Source: Bos javanicus
Taxonomy: Eukaryota > Chordata > Mammalia > Artiodactyla > Bovidae
Direction of reading: 5' to 3'
Assembly: GCF_032452875.1 (NCBI RefSeq)
Contig: NC_083869.1
Location: 75,944,501-76,008,500 of the forward strand
DNA length: 64,000 nucleotides
Below, in pieces: positions 22,662-35,276 of the stretch. The notes beneath the pieces were generated by a model. That model made no database searches, was not told the origin of the DNA, and saw nothing but the letters and a program-made list of their open reading frames with translations. The translations under genes were made by a program, and so were the position numbers. Every line of letters begins with the position of its first letter. Within the stretch, counting starts at the first letter, position 1.

Positions 22662-25224
22662 CAGAGGCTTAAGCAATAAAGACGTTTATTATTCTAGAGT
22701 GGAAATAACTCAATATTGTAATGAAAACCCAGGAACTGTTTCTCTGCTTTTTGCCAACCTAAGTCTTGGCTATCTCCTCAGGTTTCCAAGTTGGTTACTT
22801 ACAAAGCTCATGTCTTCATGTATATTGCTATATGAAAAACTGCTGGAAAATAAGATTTTTATTCATACAAATCTCTCTTTTCCCCGAGAAGAAAATCTTT
22901 CCTGCCTGTTCAGTCTTATTGGTCAGAAATGGGCCACAGGCAAGATCCAGATAATCATTCTAAAAGGGGAATGCATTATAATTGCTGTGGTAGGATTAGT
23001 GAAATGATTTCTTCAATAGCTTGTTTTGCAATCAAAGAACAAATCTAAATGGCTGATGATCAAAAAAACCATAATGTCTTCCATTTTGATGGATTTGAAA
23101 AAAAGATTACTTTCTCTCCCATAAGTATTTATTATTTATGTTTATATATGTTATTTTACCACATAGAAATTCTGGGGAGTGTAAGAACCTAGAAGACAGC
23201 AACATATATAAGTAAGTCTCATATATTTAACCAAAAGTTAATGATACAAATCTAGGAACATTATTGTTGCTCAATAAATTATTTGATTGGATTATTGTGA
23301 TGTCTCTGGATAATGATTAAGCATATTTCCCATATAACTGGTAATATTTTTAGGCAATGCCAGATGAATATATGACAGATATAGTGGATAAGGGCTTGAT
23401 GACTTGTTTTCTTTAACACATGTTAAACATTAACGTGTTTGACAACATTAACACACATCATAACTTGTGCCTGTATAACAGAAATATCTTCACATGTATA
23501 ATTACATGCACTATGCAGAACTGCCTAAACTAGGAATTACCACAATTCACAATTTACAGATATGGAAGTTGAATCTCAGATATACCAAATTATATACTCA
23601 AGGTCTCATACCTAAACTGTTAAGTCAAAGCTAATACTCAGAGTTTCTGATTCTAAGCCCAAAACTTTTCATTAAACTACCTCAAACAGGTTTCTTCTGA
23701 AACATGATATACATAAAAAAATGATTTCTAAGTAATTGTAGGCAGCACTTCCTTTACAGAGAGTCAGAGATAAGTGGAGGAGACCATTTTTTGACATATG
23801 TTTCTGGATGTGGTATGGCTGGATTTGTGCAAATCAAATATAATTATATATAAACTTGAGAGAGTGAATTTCTCCCCTAGAAAAATCTGAACATTTGAGA
23901 AATATATGGCTTAGGAGAATGAACTATCAAAATACTATTCTAAACTGCATCCCCAATGATTTTACATATAATTTACATATTGATTTCCAAGGACAAATGC
24001 CCTCAAAAGAAGCTTTGAATTCTGATGCAATGGAGGTTAAAGTGAGGGGATGGGTAGCATTAAAAAAGTAGACAAGTCTTTTCATATCTAACATTATCCA
24101 TTCATCAAACATTTCTGAAAATCCTGCATGTATACTGAAGACTCAAAGTTGAATACTAATTGTTAAATTACTGTTCTTGAGCATCTACTCAGAGTTAGGA
24201 AAATATATGTGAACAAAAATATTTCACAGTAATTGATAAAGAGCTTGATAGAGGTATTAACTGAATTTGGACTTGAATGACAAGCGAATTAGCTAATAGG
24301 GAAGAAGTCCATAGAAGGAAGAAAGAGGAGTGTGTGAAAACAGTATGCCGTGCTACCAGCTGAGAAACTTGCACCTCAGGTACAGATATTTACAGTGTTG
24401 CTCTATGTGCAGGAGATACACTACCAATGACTCATTTTGATATAAAGGATGAGCTTGTGGTGATAAGATTGAGTTTGAGGTAGAATTAGGAGACAGAAGG
24501 AGTAGGGGAGAGGCTCAAGTGAATTCTTCTCAACATTTGACTAAAGTCCATTTGCTTTAATAGAATAGTCCACTCTTCTGCAAAAGTGGAATTCTGCATT
24601 CATTACCCTAATATTTGACTTTCTTGTTAAGGCAAACATACCTGACCTAATCTAACTTGAATAACAATCTTCATGGCCCAGGGTGACTCAAATCCCTTTA
24701 CCCCCAAAGAAACAAAGAATCACTTCACGCTGCCAACTATAAGTTTTCATTCCCAGAGGAGGCAATCTTTGTCAATTTAGGAACTTCTACAGTGCTTATT
24801 ATCTGACAATTAATCACATGCTAATTTGTATTGTTATCTCAATTTTTAATATGTTGACATCATATTTTCCCCAATCATTTTTAGCTCAATGAAAACAAAG
24901 TTGTTTTTTTTTCCCTCATTTTCTACATTCCATAAATAGAGCATATGTAGTTTTGGATACAAACTATAAAAGGGGGGGAAAAAAGAGGAAAATTAAAACA
25001 TTTAAAAGGAGAAGAAAGAATTAAAGGAAAAATAATTTAACTTTCTGTTTCATAAATATTTTTTAAACACCTATTTTGAATATATGGGTGACAACAGAAG
25101 TTGCAACAAACTATGATATATGAAGTTGCAATAATCCCAAAGTACTGATATTCAAAATGGAATAGCCTACAATGACTGATGCAGACTCTTCTCCCATCCA
25201 TACCATGTACCCATATGTCATAGT
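22662..25224. other. Intergenic DNA with old MIR/L2-like remnants
   Basis: No gene. About 23130-23300 ends in 'gttgctcaataaattatttg', like an L2 3' end. About 23500-23690 has a MIR layout ('atttacagatatggaagttgaa', 'ctcaaggtctcatacc'). About 24095-24520 resembles the ancient repeat also seen at 2.9 kb. The 102-codon frame at 22699-23007 is unsupported. Confidence 0.35.
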
Positions 25225-25225
25225 G

Positions 25226-25438
25226 ATTTTTTCCTCTGGTGGTTCAGCCAGTAAAGAATCTGCCTGCAATGCAGGAGACATGGGTTCGATCCCTGGGTTG
25301 GGAAAATTCCCCTGGAGAAGGGAAAGGCAAGTCATTCCAGCATTCTTGCCTGAAGAGTTCCATGGACAGAAGAGCTGGTGGGTTAGAACCTGTGGGGTAG
25401 CAAAGAGTCTGACACGACTGAACAACTAAAACTTTCAC
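25226..25438 (+). mobile_element. Bov-tA SINE
   Basis: tRNA-like head (tggttcagccagtaaagaat, cctgcaatgcaggagacatg, gggttcgatccctgggttgg) followed by a Bov-A body ending 'gacacgactgaacaactaaa'. This is the last ruminant-type repeat before the promoter. Confidence 0.88.
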
Positions 25439-25439
25439 T

Positions 25440-26665
25440 TTGTATTTGTAAAGATAAAGGAAATATGAGGGGAGGTTTTAATTTTCAAGTGTTATATGGT
25501 CTGAGACCATTAAGTAGGTATGATATTTAACGTGTCAGTATCTTTCTCCTCTTAGGATCACATCTATAAAATGCAGATGACAAAACATACCTTCCATGTG
25601 TCTCACAGAAGGATTACAAAATCAGTGATTTACATAACTTGCTGAATATTCAGAAGCTAAGAGTCCAGTTGACAAATGACTATTTCCCTTCTACTCTCTT
25701 AAGGGAAAAGTAGGAACACTCAAAGGGAAAATTAAAAGGACAAGAAAACCCAGTCCCATCCACTTTATTCCTTTTTAAAGATCTCAGATATGTTTGTCTT
25801 GAGATGTTCAGATTTATCATTTTAAAATGCACACATTTGAGGATTTCAATTATTCGTTTTTCCCCATTCCCCATTACCAATCAATCTGCTCTATCTATGC
25901 AGAATTTTTAACCCTCTTCAAAACAAAGTGCTCTGCAAGTATGACTTATTCTTTTATATAAAGCTACAGGGGGGAAAGGGAGGTTATTTAGCTTCTATTC
26001 CACCACTCAAAAGGTGGATTTATCAGACTAAAAGGTTTACAAAAGAATTTTAGTAGATAAGTATCAATCTGGCTGCACTTTTGATAGTGATTAATATTCT
26101 AAGGCTAATAAAAACTTGTTGGCAAAATGCCCCCAGAAGATGGCATTGTTTACACTATTGTCAGAGAAGAACAGCTGTTTATCCCTGCTACATCCAGAGC
26201 TGCCGTATTCTTACTGAAATGTTAACAAATCTTAGACAAATGTCTGCTGTTTAAGGCTCAAATTTGCTCTGAGAACAGGTGTGTTTGAAAGAGAGAAAAA
26301 AAGCTACAACTGTAAATAGGATTTAAAATGAGGTGCAATTTATATACTATACACTAAGTCTGCATATGGACAATTAAATGCAGAGTTCCAATATTTACTA
26401 ATAACTTGAAGATCATTCACAGTTTCAGGGCTTCATGTAAAAATTTTCCCTGATTGCCTTTCAATGTATATTCCAAGCATATTTTATTGATTCAGATAGA
26501 TTTCAGTCATGCTATCAGAAAATGGAGCAACATCTTCCATAACTTTTGAAACATTTAACTATTTTTGGAGAGGTGTAGAAGGTAGGAGAGGTGTAGAGGT
26601 GTAGTGGAGCATTAAACTCAGTGAACAAAGACCTGTGTTCTCTGGTAGTATTTTCTCATTTATAA
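25440..26665. other. Intergenic DNA; candidate conserved block at about 26.0-26.3 kb
   Basis: No gene. The 26000-26320 part is non-repetitive, of balanced composition, and contains TGATTAAT and E-box (CAGCTG) motifs; see findings. Confidence 0.35.
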
Positions 26666-26669
26666 AAAG

Positions 26670-27250
26670 AGAGGTCTTGAAATGTTGGTAAAGATGTGGA
26701 GCTGGGTAAATCTCACTCCCTGCTGGTGGGGAGGGGGGTAAGAATTGGTAACATTTAAAAAAACAATTAGCAATACCTACTAAAGTTGAAGATAAGCATT
26801 TCCTACAATCCAGAAATCTTACTTTTAAGCACATAATTGAGAAATACTAAGAGACCAGTACAAGATTGTATAGTTTATATTGAGAAAAATCTGGAAATAA
26901 TCTATAGATTTATAAACAGATGAGTTAAAGAATAAATTGTGGCATTTTCGCCAAATAAAATATAATATAGCAGTTGAAATAATTATAACTACTTGTATTG
27001 AAATGTATAAATTAAATATATATGTACATATATATGTATATACATATATAAAATTTTGAGTTGTTGAGTAAATTGCAAGGTACAAAATGGAAAAGTATGA
27101 TGCCATTAATGTATTGGCTAAAGACAATCTAAGTAATACTATATATTGTTCAGCAATGTAAATATGTTTTATAAAATATAAAAATAGTGAACAGGAAGTG
27201 TTTACTTCTAAATATGGGATCAGGCAAGAATATAAAAGGGACTTAAAATA
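26670..27250 (+). mobile_element. Old L1 ORF2/3' fragment
   Basis: Highly decayed, but keeps L1 ORF2 order: 'gatgtggagctgggtaaatc...ccctgctggtgggg', an 'aatccagaaatcttacttt' section, and 'cagatgagttaaagaataaattgtggcatt'. TA-rich expansion at 27010-27050. Older than the ruminant L1 copies elsewhere. Confidence 0.55.
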
Positions 27251-27289
27251 TATTTTTACCATTTTATTTATTTTAAAGTCATATAAATA

Positions 27290-28699
27290 TTAAAGAACAT
27301 GCAAATCTGGACAATAGTTCCTAGTTTTTCTAGACTATAGTATACTTAAGCTAGGCACATAGGTGTTTTTAAACCTGGAATCCTGGATTTCAATAGGAGA
27401 AGGCAAGCCCATGCTTCTAGACTTGGAAACCCAGCCCCCTCCTCACTCAGACCCCTGCCAAATGAGCAGCTTCTTGGATCTCTTCCACTTTGGTCTTTTG
27501 TGATCTCCTGGTCATGGCCTTTCTCTGGACAACTGCAGCCTGTCCTGGAGAAGTATTCTGGCTGTCCAAAAATCTAGAAACTAACACAATTATTTTCAGG
27601 TTTCAGAAGCTTAGAGACAAGAGGATCATTTACTTACAAATGAGAGGACCTCAGAATTCTTCTCTCTCTAATAAAATAAGGGTGTCACTAACCCAATTCT
27701 CATTCAACTATAGGTTAATATTCCAATGATGTGAGTCCAGCTCTAACCAAAAGCACAAGGCTAACTTCAGGATTCATGCAGAAGCTGCTTGAGTCTCAGC
27801 TCAACTTGCTGTAGCTGTGCAGCTGGCAGCTGAGGACCAAGGGTTGTCAGGAATCAACAATGTAACATAAGTCTGCATATTTGTTACTGCTGAGGGAAAT
27901 GGTGGGGGAGGGGGAGGAAAAAGGAGACATCAACTTCCTCTGAAGTGACTCCATCCCTAATGTGATTATAAGCTGAAGTAGAAATCATTATGGCTCCTCA
28001 TTTTGTTAAGGTTTGACAGTTTTCTGACGGCTTCCAATAAAAACAAAATAAGCTGATTTATGGTCAAGCAGGAGAAATCCCAGTTGTAAACTAGAAGTCA
28101 AAGATAAAACCAGGGTTTCTAATAGGGGGCCTTTAGGAAGAAACCAAAACTACGTTTTATTTTCACATCTTTTTAAATTTAAATCCCATCCATTGAAGCT
28201 TTAAGATCTAGAATCCTATGAGTCAACTAGGACCCCCACCCTGACTCTCATCTACCACGCCCGATCTGTCTTCCCCTCTCTCTCACATGCCAGGAACCTC
28301 CTGGGCTCCGGAACCGAAATCACCAAACACCTTGAGGTACTTGCCCAAAGCTATGTGCCAACAGCGAGGAGGGAGACGCAGACCTGGTCCGCCGTCAAAG
28401 GATGAGCCACGGGAGATGGGAGCTGGGTGCGGGGTTGGGACCACGTTAAACCGCTATATCAGAAATCCCAATATTACCAATGCCAGTCAGCCTTCCATTC
28501 TAGAGAACAAACCCGGGGCAAATTCAATCGCGTAATTCAATAATTCAAGTCTTCCCTCGCCTCTTAAAAAAGAAAAGAAAAGAAAAGAAAACCATCTCGT
28601 TGTCAAGCTTTCCAAAGGAAATTCCCTCTTGCTAATGCGTTCTGTCTTCCAACTCCTGTTAGTATCCCTTCAGCATCGTTCTTCGAAAACCTGGTTTAA
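27290..28699. other. CNTNAP5 upstream flank, no gene recognised
   Basis: Unique-looking sequence directly upstream of the promoter. It includes a G-rich run at about 27900-27920 and an (AAAAG)n tract at 28566-28591. The 27,780-28,130 part is a candidate distal promoter or enhancer on composition and position only. Confidence 0.4.
28566..28591. repeat. (AAAAG)n simple repeat
   Basis: Short pentanucleotide A-rich tract of about five units upstream of the CpG island. Confidence 0.9.
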
Positions 28700-28985
28700 A
28701 TTTCAATGCTTTTAAGCATCCCCCACATTGGGGGGCAGGGAAGGAGGGGAACCAGAGAGACCGAGGCAGAGATGGAGATGTGCGGTCCCTCCCCGGTCCC
28801 CTCCAGGTAGCCTGCGCGCACCGAGGCGGCGGGCGGTCCGGGTGGAACGCGCCGGAACGGGGCGAAGACCCGCCCAGCCAGGCTTCTCTTATAGGAGAGA
28901 GCCGGGCGGGCCTGGCCGGGGGCGGCGCCGCGCGCCCCATTCGCCTATAAGGAGCTGTCCGCCGCCCGGGTGCTGATTCCAGCTT
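28700..28985 (+). promoter_or_regulatory. CNTNAP5: CNTNAP5 core promoter with TATA-like boxes and GC boxes
   Basis: Sharp shift from AT-rich DNA to CpG-rich DNA directly upstream of exon 1. A TATAAGG box sits at 28946-28952 and a second weaker TTATAGG at 28889-28895. GGGCGG/CCGCCC Sp1-type boxes lie at about 28904-28910 and 28961-28968. A TGCGCGCA element at about 28813-28820 resembles half of an NRF-1 site. A CpG island combined with a usable TATA-like element is consistent with a tissue-restricted neuronal promoter. Factor assignments are inferred from motif shape only. Confidence 0.65.
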
Positions 28986-29330
28986 TAGTGGCTAGCGAGG
29001 TGCGTTCGGCTGTCCAGAGAGCTGGGCGCCTGCTGTGGCTTTGGGTCGGGTTTGCACCTTTAAGAAGGGGGGACGAGGAGGAAGAGGAGAGCGAGGAAGG
29101 GAAGTGCAAGCCAGCGGCAGTTGCGGGGACAGTAGCTCCATCTGCACCTCCAGAGAAACCCCCGCCACGGTTTCAGTAGAGCGTTTGGACAAGGGATGGA
29201 GTGAAGCCGCGAGTGCCTCTCCACGGGGGGGTGGGCGGGGGTCAGACTGTGCAGAGGAGGAGAGAGAGAGAGAAGAAGCCGCGGCTGGAGCCTGCGAATT
29301 TGGAATGCGATTGGGAGGGACCTCTTACTC
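28780..29330. other. CpG island covering promoter and exon 1
   Basis: Dense CG dinucleotides begin around 28780, peak between 28810 and 28970, and continue to about 29330; both flanks are CpG-poor. Boundaries are by eye. The island overlaps the inferred promoter and 5' leader of CNTNAP5 and is the only strong CpG island in the window. Confidence 0.8.
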
Positions 29331-29337
29331 GGGGGAA
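28978..29337 (+). other. CNTNAP5: Probable CNTNAP5 5' untranslated part of exon 1
   Basis: GC-rich leader between the TATA-like box near 28946 and the ATG at 29338. The transcription start is placed about 30 bases after the TATA-like box and is an inference. The leader is purine-rich (GAGG/GAGAG runs at 29069-29100 and 29257-29277). It stays open in frame with the CDS from an ATG at 29035, so reading frames here are not evidence of extra coding. The in-frame ATGs at 29035 and 29305 could act as upstream starts; the 29338 start is preferred on homology and Kozak context. Confidence 0.55.
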
Positions 29338-29419
29338 ATGGATTCTGGACCACGGCTGACCAGCGTTTTCACTTTGTTCTTTTCCGGCTTGTGGCATTTA
29401 GGATTAACAGCGGCAAATT
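29338..29419 (+). CDS. CNTNAP5: CNTNAP5 coding exon 1 (partial CDS, signal peptide)
   Basis: First coding exon of contactin-associated protein-like 5, a type I membrane protein of the neurexin/Caspr family involved in neuronal cell adhesion. The 27 complete codons begin MDSGPRLTSV and contain GLWHLGLTA, which matches my recollection of the mammalian CNTNAP5 N-terminus with a few substitutions. They read as a signal peptide: a short polar start with an arginine, then a hydrophobic core rich in L, F and V, then a small-residue end. The ATG has a strong Kozak context (G at -3, G at +4). The exon stops after the first base of codon 28 (T), directly followed by GTGAGT at 29420, a strong donor. This phase-1 break fits the Tyr that follows in the family. 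An in-frame ATG 11 codons upstream (29305) is open but has a weaker context (C at +4). The discoidin, laminin-G, EGF-like and transmembrane exons lie beyond the window. Confidence 0.9.
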
Positions 29420-29429
29420 GTGAGTATCA

Positions 29430-32400
29430 GGAGCTTGGGGCGAGTAGGTGAGGTGGGAGACCCTGACGTTTGGAAAGACACTCAACTGTCCAAGCGTGTT
29501 CAATTGTGTCTGCTCTGAGCAAAGGAAAAGGGGGAAAATGCTGATTGGTGTGTTTCTATCGCTCTAACCATCCCAAAAGTTAGCAGAGCTCGAAGGAGCC
29601 AGCCCCTCTGGATTTTCTGCCCTTCTTCCCGAATCGGAAAGTTCGGGGGAGAAGGGAAGATTTTCTTGCCTCAGCCTCCCGCCAGCTCCGCGTTCTCTAC
29701 CTGCCTGATCTTAGCAGAGCTTCTCCCGGGAAGGGTCCCCGATTCTGGCTGTAGGAATGGGGGCTGATCTTCCAGACACAGAGATGCTCCCAGCCACTGC
29801 ACTCGGTGACAGCGGTTCCTTTCTGAATGCGGCTGCCTCGCTCCGATTTGCAGTATGCCCTGTGCCTCCCTATCCATGGCTTTCAGCTCTCCCCTAGGCA
29901 GAAGGCTCCAGTTGGGATACCTTGCAACCAATGGTCATCTGTTTAATAGGGTTGGGAGTTTTGGCCTAAAAGTCATGGGCCGATGTAGTCAAACGACAAG
30001 ATCAATGGCTGCCCCTGTTATAGGAGAAAGAGCTTTGATGCACACTCCACCCCCAAAATCTTTGTGCCAAAGAATGCATAATGAGTATGCACTAAGTGTA
30101 CACTGCCATCCAAGCTCTAACCTCGGCAAGTGCGGGGCATTTAATTTAATAGGCAGGAAAGCTGGACACCTGGGGATCCGCCACCTGCACTGTGTATTTA
30201 AAGAACCCAGTTCGTCAAACTTGAATAAATTGCTGGAGCCATCAGAGGTGCAAGTTCAATTGCTCAACTGCTTCTCTAGGCAGAGAAAGGGAAGTTTTTC
30301 CATCTCTGGAAACTCCTAAATGAAGACAGAATGCAATTAAGCCATCTGTGTGGTTTCCAAAGATGGTTTATTAAGTTTCCTCAAGGTTCTGGGTTTCCTG
30401 CCTTATCTACTAACTTCATCATGAACCTCAGTAATATATAACCAAATTCGAACTGTTCTGATACTTTTTTCTTATTTTTTTGGTGTGAACCATCACTGTT
30501 GGAGAAGAGTAGGAAGGCCACTTACTACTTACAAGTTTCTCTACCTCACTTTCCACCTTCCTTAATCCAAAAGGTCCTTAAGAAAGAGATACTCAGTACC
30601 TCAAGGGAAAACAATTGGAAAATTTTACTGATAATGATCCAAAGCTGACCCAGTGCTCCTATCTGTGATTGGAAGTTTGGGGGATCTGAAATTGATAGTT
30701 AGTGGAAATGGATTATAAAGATTTTTATTAAAGTCTGTATTTTAAAGGTATGCTGAAGAGGTCAGCCTCTTTAAAGGGGAGGAACCAAAAGGGCTTAGTT
30801 CAGAAATTATTTCAGAGAATAGGTAAGGACAGGGTGAAATCTAATATTTCTCTCCTCTTTCTCCTCCTCTTCTCCCCACATCCTCCTGCTTCTCCCCCTC
30901 TTTTTTTTTTTTTTTTTTCTTTTGTAAGTAAAATTGTTCCCATGGTGCTGTAGAAAAACATTTAAGTGGTTCAGTAGGAGGAAGTTAGGCATGGTGCTTT
31001 CTTTCTCTAACTCCTAGAACACTAGAGGTCGGTATTGTCCTAATGATGCAAAGGTGTGGCAGTAAAACAGCTGTGCTTTCCCTCTAGCACATATACCTAT
31101 CTGAAAACAGTTAATATTTTGAAGATCTATGAAGAAAAAAATGAGGAATAAGGGTGAAATAAATAGAACATGCTCTATAGGAATATGGTTTTGGCTTCCT
31201 TATATAGCATCTTAAGAGCAAGGAAAAAAAAAAAAACATAGGATGAGTTTTTCTGTAAATTAACTGAATTATAGTTAATGTTACAATAATGTTCATAAAA
31301 CCTAAATGGTATGAGCTTAAGGCTCATGCTTATCATTACTGATGCAGCAATAAAGCTAATTCTAGGCATTTAAAATAAAACCTTGTGATAATGAGCTTTA
31401 GTATTTCATCACTGACAGTGTAATTTCCCTATTTCCAATCAACATTTCAGTTGAATGCATGCTGCTTGCTAAATATATGGGGGTCAGTGTTCTTAAACAG
31501 TAATGTTAAATGTTTTTATTTTGCCAAACAAAATGTATTAATTCAGTGAACAATAGAATAGCAGCAGAAAATTACTTTGAATTCAGTTCTGGTGGTCTTC
31601 CAAACCTGTGATGCAGAACCTCTAAGGAAAAAAAATAAATAAATAACATTCCACAATTTTTCCAGACTTCTGTTGTCCACATACTTAATCCATTTTTTAT
31701 AGTGCTTTTGTTTATTTTTTAGCTACAACCCATTAGCATTTATATGCATATATTGACAAAGAGAAATCTTTAAAATTGTCAATTTTTGTAAGTTTATAGA
31801 TAATTTGGAGGATTTTCCCCCAGGATTATTATTTCTATATTTTGAAATAATACTTCAAGTCATTTGTGACAGTACTCTTGGAAATGGATTGTTTACCCAA
31901 GATGCTCCATGGTATACTTGTGAACTTTGTTCAACTAAAAACAACTTTTAATTGTTTCTCATCTTCTGGCAACAATTTATTATTGTTAGTGCTGTTTGTG
32001 TGTGTTTAATTTTCTCATAATCTGACCAAAACTTGGGCATTTAGCTACAAAGTAAAAATGAATTCTTGCCCAATTATAGGTCTTATAAGTTTCTAATTAA
32101 ACAAAATTAAAATAAAGTCAGGTTAGAAGGCCAGCTACAGTATAGATAATATGAATCTGTGCAGAGAACATAATTACCAACCAGTAATAAAAACTCTGGA
32201 AATTCCCCCATTTCGGATTTTCAGGATTTTAAACAGCTACATTACTTCCTTTGGGTTTACCCTGAGGGAATTAGTTAATTTCAAATGTAGATATGATAGG
32301 CCGGTGTTAAATGAAAAAAAAAAAAACGTTTTACATATAATATCAGCTCCTTTGACATAAGAAGAAATGACGAGACTTGATAGTTGGTTAGAGTGAAACT

Positions 32401-33760
32401 AGGTTTTTGAAATGATAGGAGTTCTAGCCCTAATTATGCCACAGCTAAGATGCCAAACACCCATCAGGTGATGCATCATTTCTGTTCTCACAGCTCAGGT
32501 ATAAAATAGCAACTGAGATATGTATCTACTCCCAAATAGAATAGCAGCTCAAATTTTACAGAGGAAATTCTTCACACAGGTATGTTAAAAGACATGCTTG
32601 CATTCAGAAGACAAGAGGAATGCAGGGGACACTTTTAAGGTCACTGTTCACTTTATTTTACAATAACTGGATACTATTTGATTATAAAGAGCCTTAATTC
32701 TGACCAGTCACTTGCATGATCTCTAAGCATCTTTTCTCTTTGTTGCTACATGTTAAGTCCACGCAGATAACAGCCAGGAGAGAGAAATTGAAAACTCTTT
32801 ACTCCTTTCATCACAGGCAGAACTTTATCAAAAATATAGGAAGATGTCAATCATATTCCTAAAGATCTTCAAATAAAGAGACGCACTGTACCTTGAGTTT
32901 TCTGAAGCTTATGCACAAACCCAATCAATACATAATATTATAAATAAACAAAGACTAGATTCTTTTTAGCAGGAAAGTGTTTGCCATTTACTTTTTTATG
33001 GCATTTACATTGCAGCCATCAGAAGTGAAAGAAACATTATATTGCTCACTTGCAAGAGTCCTGAAGATTTTCCTATGGTTAAATGGGCTGGTCTTTGACT
33101 ATCCAGATGAATTCTTTTCCCTTTCTCTTCACATAGTTCCCATCTCAAAATCAGGTTCATATTTCCACAACTGGAAAACAGAAAACCTGGACTAGCAATT
33201 ATCATACAAGGGTATACACTTTAAAAAAAGTCAGTTTCTGTAAGAAGCATCTTAACTCACCCCCATGTCTTATTCTCATTCTAATGAATGACTGACTGTC
33301 TTCTAAATTGCAGTTTTCTTTTCCCAGCTTCTCTTGCCTTTCCTTTCTTTAATGGGACCCAGTTTTCCTTTATTAGATTGCTTTATTTTTCACTGCGTGC
33401 CCATTTGTTACAAAACAAAATAATATGATATCATTAAAAATGTTCCTAAAACTTTTTCTTTAGATGGTGAACAAAAAGCTCTTTATCTTGTATGCCAGAA
33501 CTCTGCTGAAATATGACCTATATATACAAGCCTAATTATCCTTGTCATGTAGGACAATGGGGAGATGGTCTAGTTACCTGAAAGGTTAGAGTACAAAAAT
33601 CATTCACTCAAAAAGGCTTTATTTTGAAGTTTCAGGATTCTCATTAGACACTTCTGGGATGATAGTACTCAAAACTGTTAAGCAATTATACTTAGAATAA
33701 CAACATAATAGAGGTTTAATTCCTACTAGCTGTAAGCTGCTATGGGCTTAGTATCTCTCA
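29430..33760. other. Proximal intron 1, free of recent repeats
   Basis: No exon and no ruminant SINE or LINE recognised. Open frames such as the 154-codon one at 29855-30319 have no homology that I recognise and are read as chance. A weak MIR-like stretch may lie at about 32400-32520. Confidence 0.5.
30840..30920. repeat. Pyrimidine-rich tract with poly-T
   Basis: CTCCTCTT-type polypyrimidine run followed by an 18-base T run at 30901-30918, in proximal intron 1. Confidence 0.85.
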
Positions 33761-33769
33761 ATCCATGTG

Positions 33770-33950
33770 CAATTTGGCAAGGAAGCACAGCTAGGTAGAC
33801 TTTATTAAATCCAGTTTACAGATGAGTAAATTTAAGGTTAATAGACGTTAATAATTTTCCCAAGATCATAAACTCAAGGAATGAAAAAAAATCAGAAACT
33901 GAACCTGTATCTGTCCATCTCCAAAGATCAGACTCTTTACAAGATATAAA
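33770..33950 (+). repeat. MIR-type SINE remnant
   Basis: MIR order: 'ccagtttacagatgagtaaa', 'aattttcccaagatcataaa', 'gatcagactctttac'. Confidence 0.5.
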
Positions 33951-34479
33951 AGTAATCCTCATGCATTCTGATGGGGTCTATGTGTGTGCATCTGAAGAAA
34001 GTTGCCTTGGAATCTCTGTAGTTATTCTCTGCAGCTCTGTTCATAACAAAGGCTGTGGAGGCAGCTCTTTCCACCAGAACCAGCTCCTGAGCTTTACCTT
34101 AATCTACATTTGATGCAAGATGCCAGACATTGCAATAGTCAAAGATTGGAAACCTTATATCTGGATGAACACCAGATGTTCTATTTTTCTTTTACAAGTT
34201 TCAGTTCAAAACTCGATAAGGAAAGGATATAGCCTTGAAGATGTGACGTGTGTGCAAACACACATACATACACAATACCATAAAAAGGTACCTCTCTTGG
34301 TATCATGTCTTGTAAGTCAATAGATGTCAGACAAAACTATTAATTAAATAGCAGGTATAAGCTTCCTTTCTCAGCATTGGGCTGGTCCTGAACAGGCTCT
34401 GCCTAATACTATAAATTTCATCCAAATTACTCCTCACATATTGTCTAATTTCCAGTTTCTGGAATTCCGTATTCTATAG

Positions 34480-34760
34480 ACAAACCATGCTTTCTCACGT
34501 TTTCTTGTGTTTATTGGCATATGTCTGTCTACTTGGTTTAGAATGTCCTTTCACACTTTCTATCTTCTATCACTTTCTCCATCTCCTCCCCCGGAAAACA
34601 TACACACTTTCCCCAAGCTAGGTCAAATGTCCTGTATATTATTACTGTATTTCCATAGCACTTCCAGTTCTTGTCTCCCCAACTAAATGTCCATTTCCCT
34701 GATTATCATATTTTATCTGAATATCTATAGTCAATGCCTAAAATATGTAGATGAGAGAAG
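34480..34760 (+). repeat. L2-like LINE 3' remnant
   Basis: 'aagctaggtcaaatgtcctg', 'ttccatagcacttccagttc' and 'gtctccccaactaaatgtcc' follow the order of the LINE2 3' end. Heavily decayed. Confidence 0.45.
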
Positions 34761-34850
34761 AAATGAATGGGTTCCAACTAAAATTTTTCATTTCTAAACC
34801 AAGATCGTTCTATGGTCCTACTGCTAGAGTCTTTTGAAATGTATAGGTTT

Positions 34851-34874
34851 ATGTTTGTTTGTTTGTTTGTTTTC
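34851..34874. repeat. (TTTG)n simple repeat
   Basis: About five tandem GTTT units. Confidence 0.85.
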
Positions 34875-35276
34875 AAATAAAAAGTATTACTTATTCTAGT
34901 TTGGGAAATGTTAAGAAGATGTTAGAATATGCAGCTTTTAAGTGAAAGAGCAGAAATTTAGATCATTTGGTTGGATTTGGAGCTGAAGAGTGGGCTTCTG
35001 CATTTACACAAAGCTGCATACTTCCATGAGTTCATTGCTGACATAATCTTATTTCTGTGTCAAATGGTTCTTTGTTCCTCAAAGAGAACATCTTCCCATT
35101 CTTTGACCTTAAAACCAAGTTTGAGGTAATTTTATTAACTTGCTTTTGCAATTTTAATGAGTGTTTTCTATATAGTCTGAAAATACACAGATATATATTG
35201 ATATAAAAATCCTTCTTCATAACTCAGTGTTAAGTATAAAGAAGAAAAGTTTAGATTCTATTTAATGGAATATAAA

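Noticed and set aside
28659..28940. 93-codon minus-strand open frame over the promoter, as a possible divergent gene
   Set aside because: It lies in CpG-rich DNA where stop codons are rare, has a low-complexity proline/arginine composition, and overlaps other open frames on both strands.
29035..29337. N-terminal extension of CNTNAP5 from the ATG at 29035
   Set aside because: The added ~100 residues are Arg/Gly/Glu/Ala-rich low complexity and would bury the signal peptide; the 29338 ATG has a better context and matches the family start.
29060..29353. 97-codon minus-strand frame antisense to exon 1
   Set aside because: Shadow of the purine-rich 5' leader; Pro/Leu/Ser-rich, with no family resemblance.
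29855..30319. 154-codon open frame in proximal intron 1
   Set aside because: No recognisable domain, no splice-site pattern matching CNTNAP5 exon 2, and amino-acid composition like a random frame.
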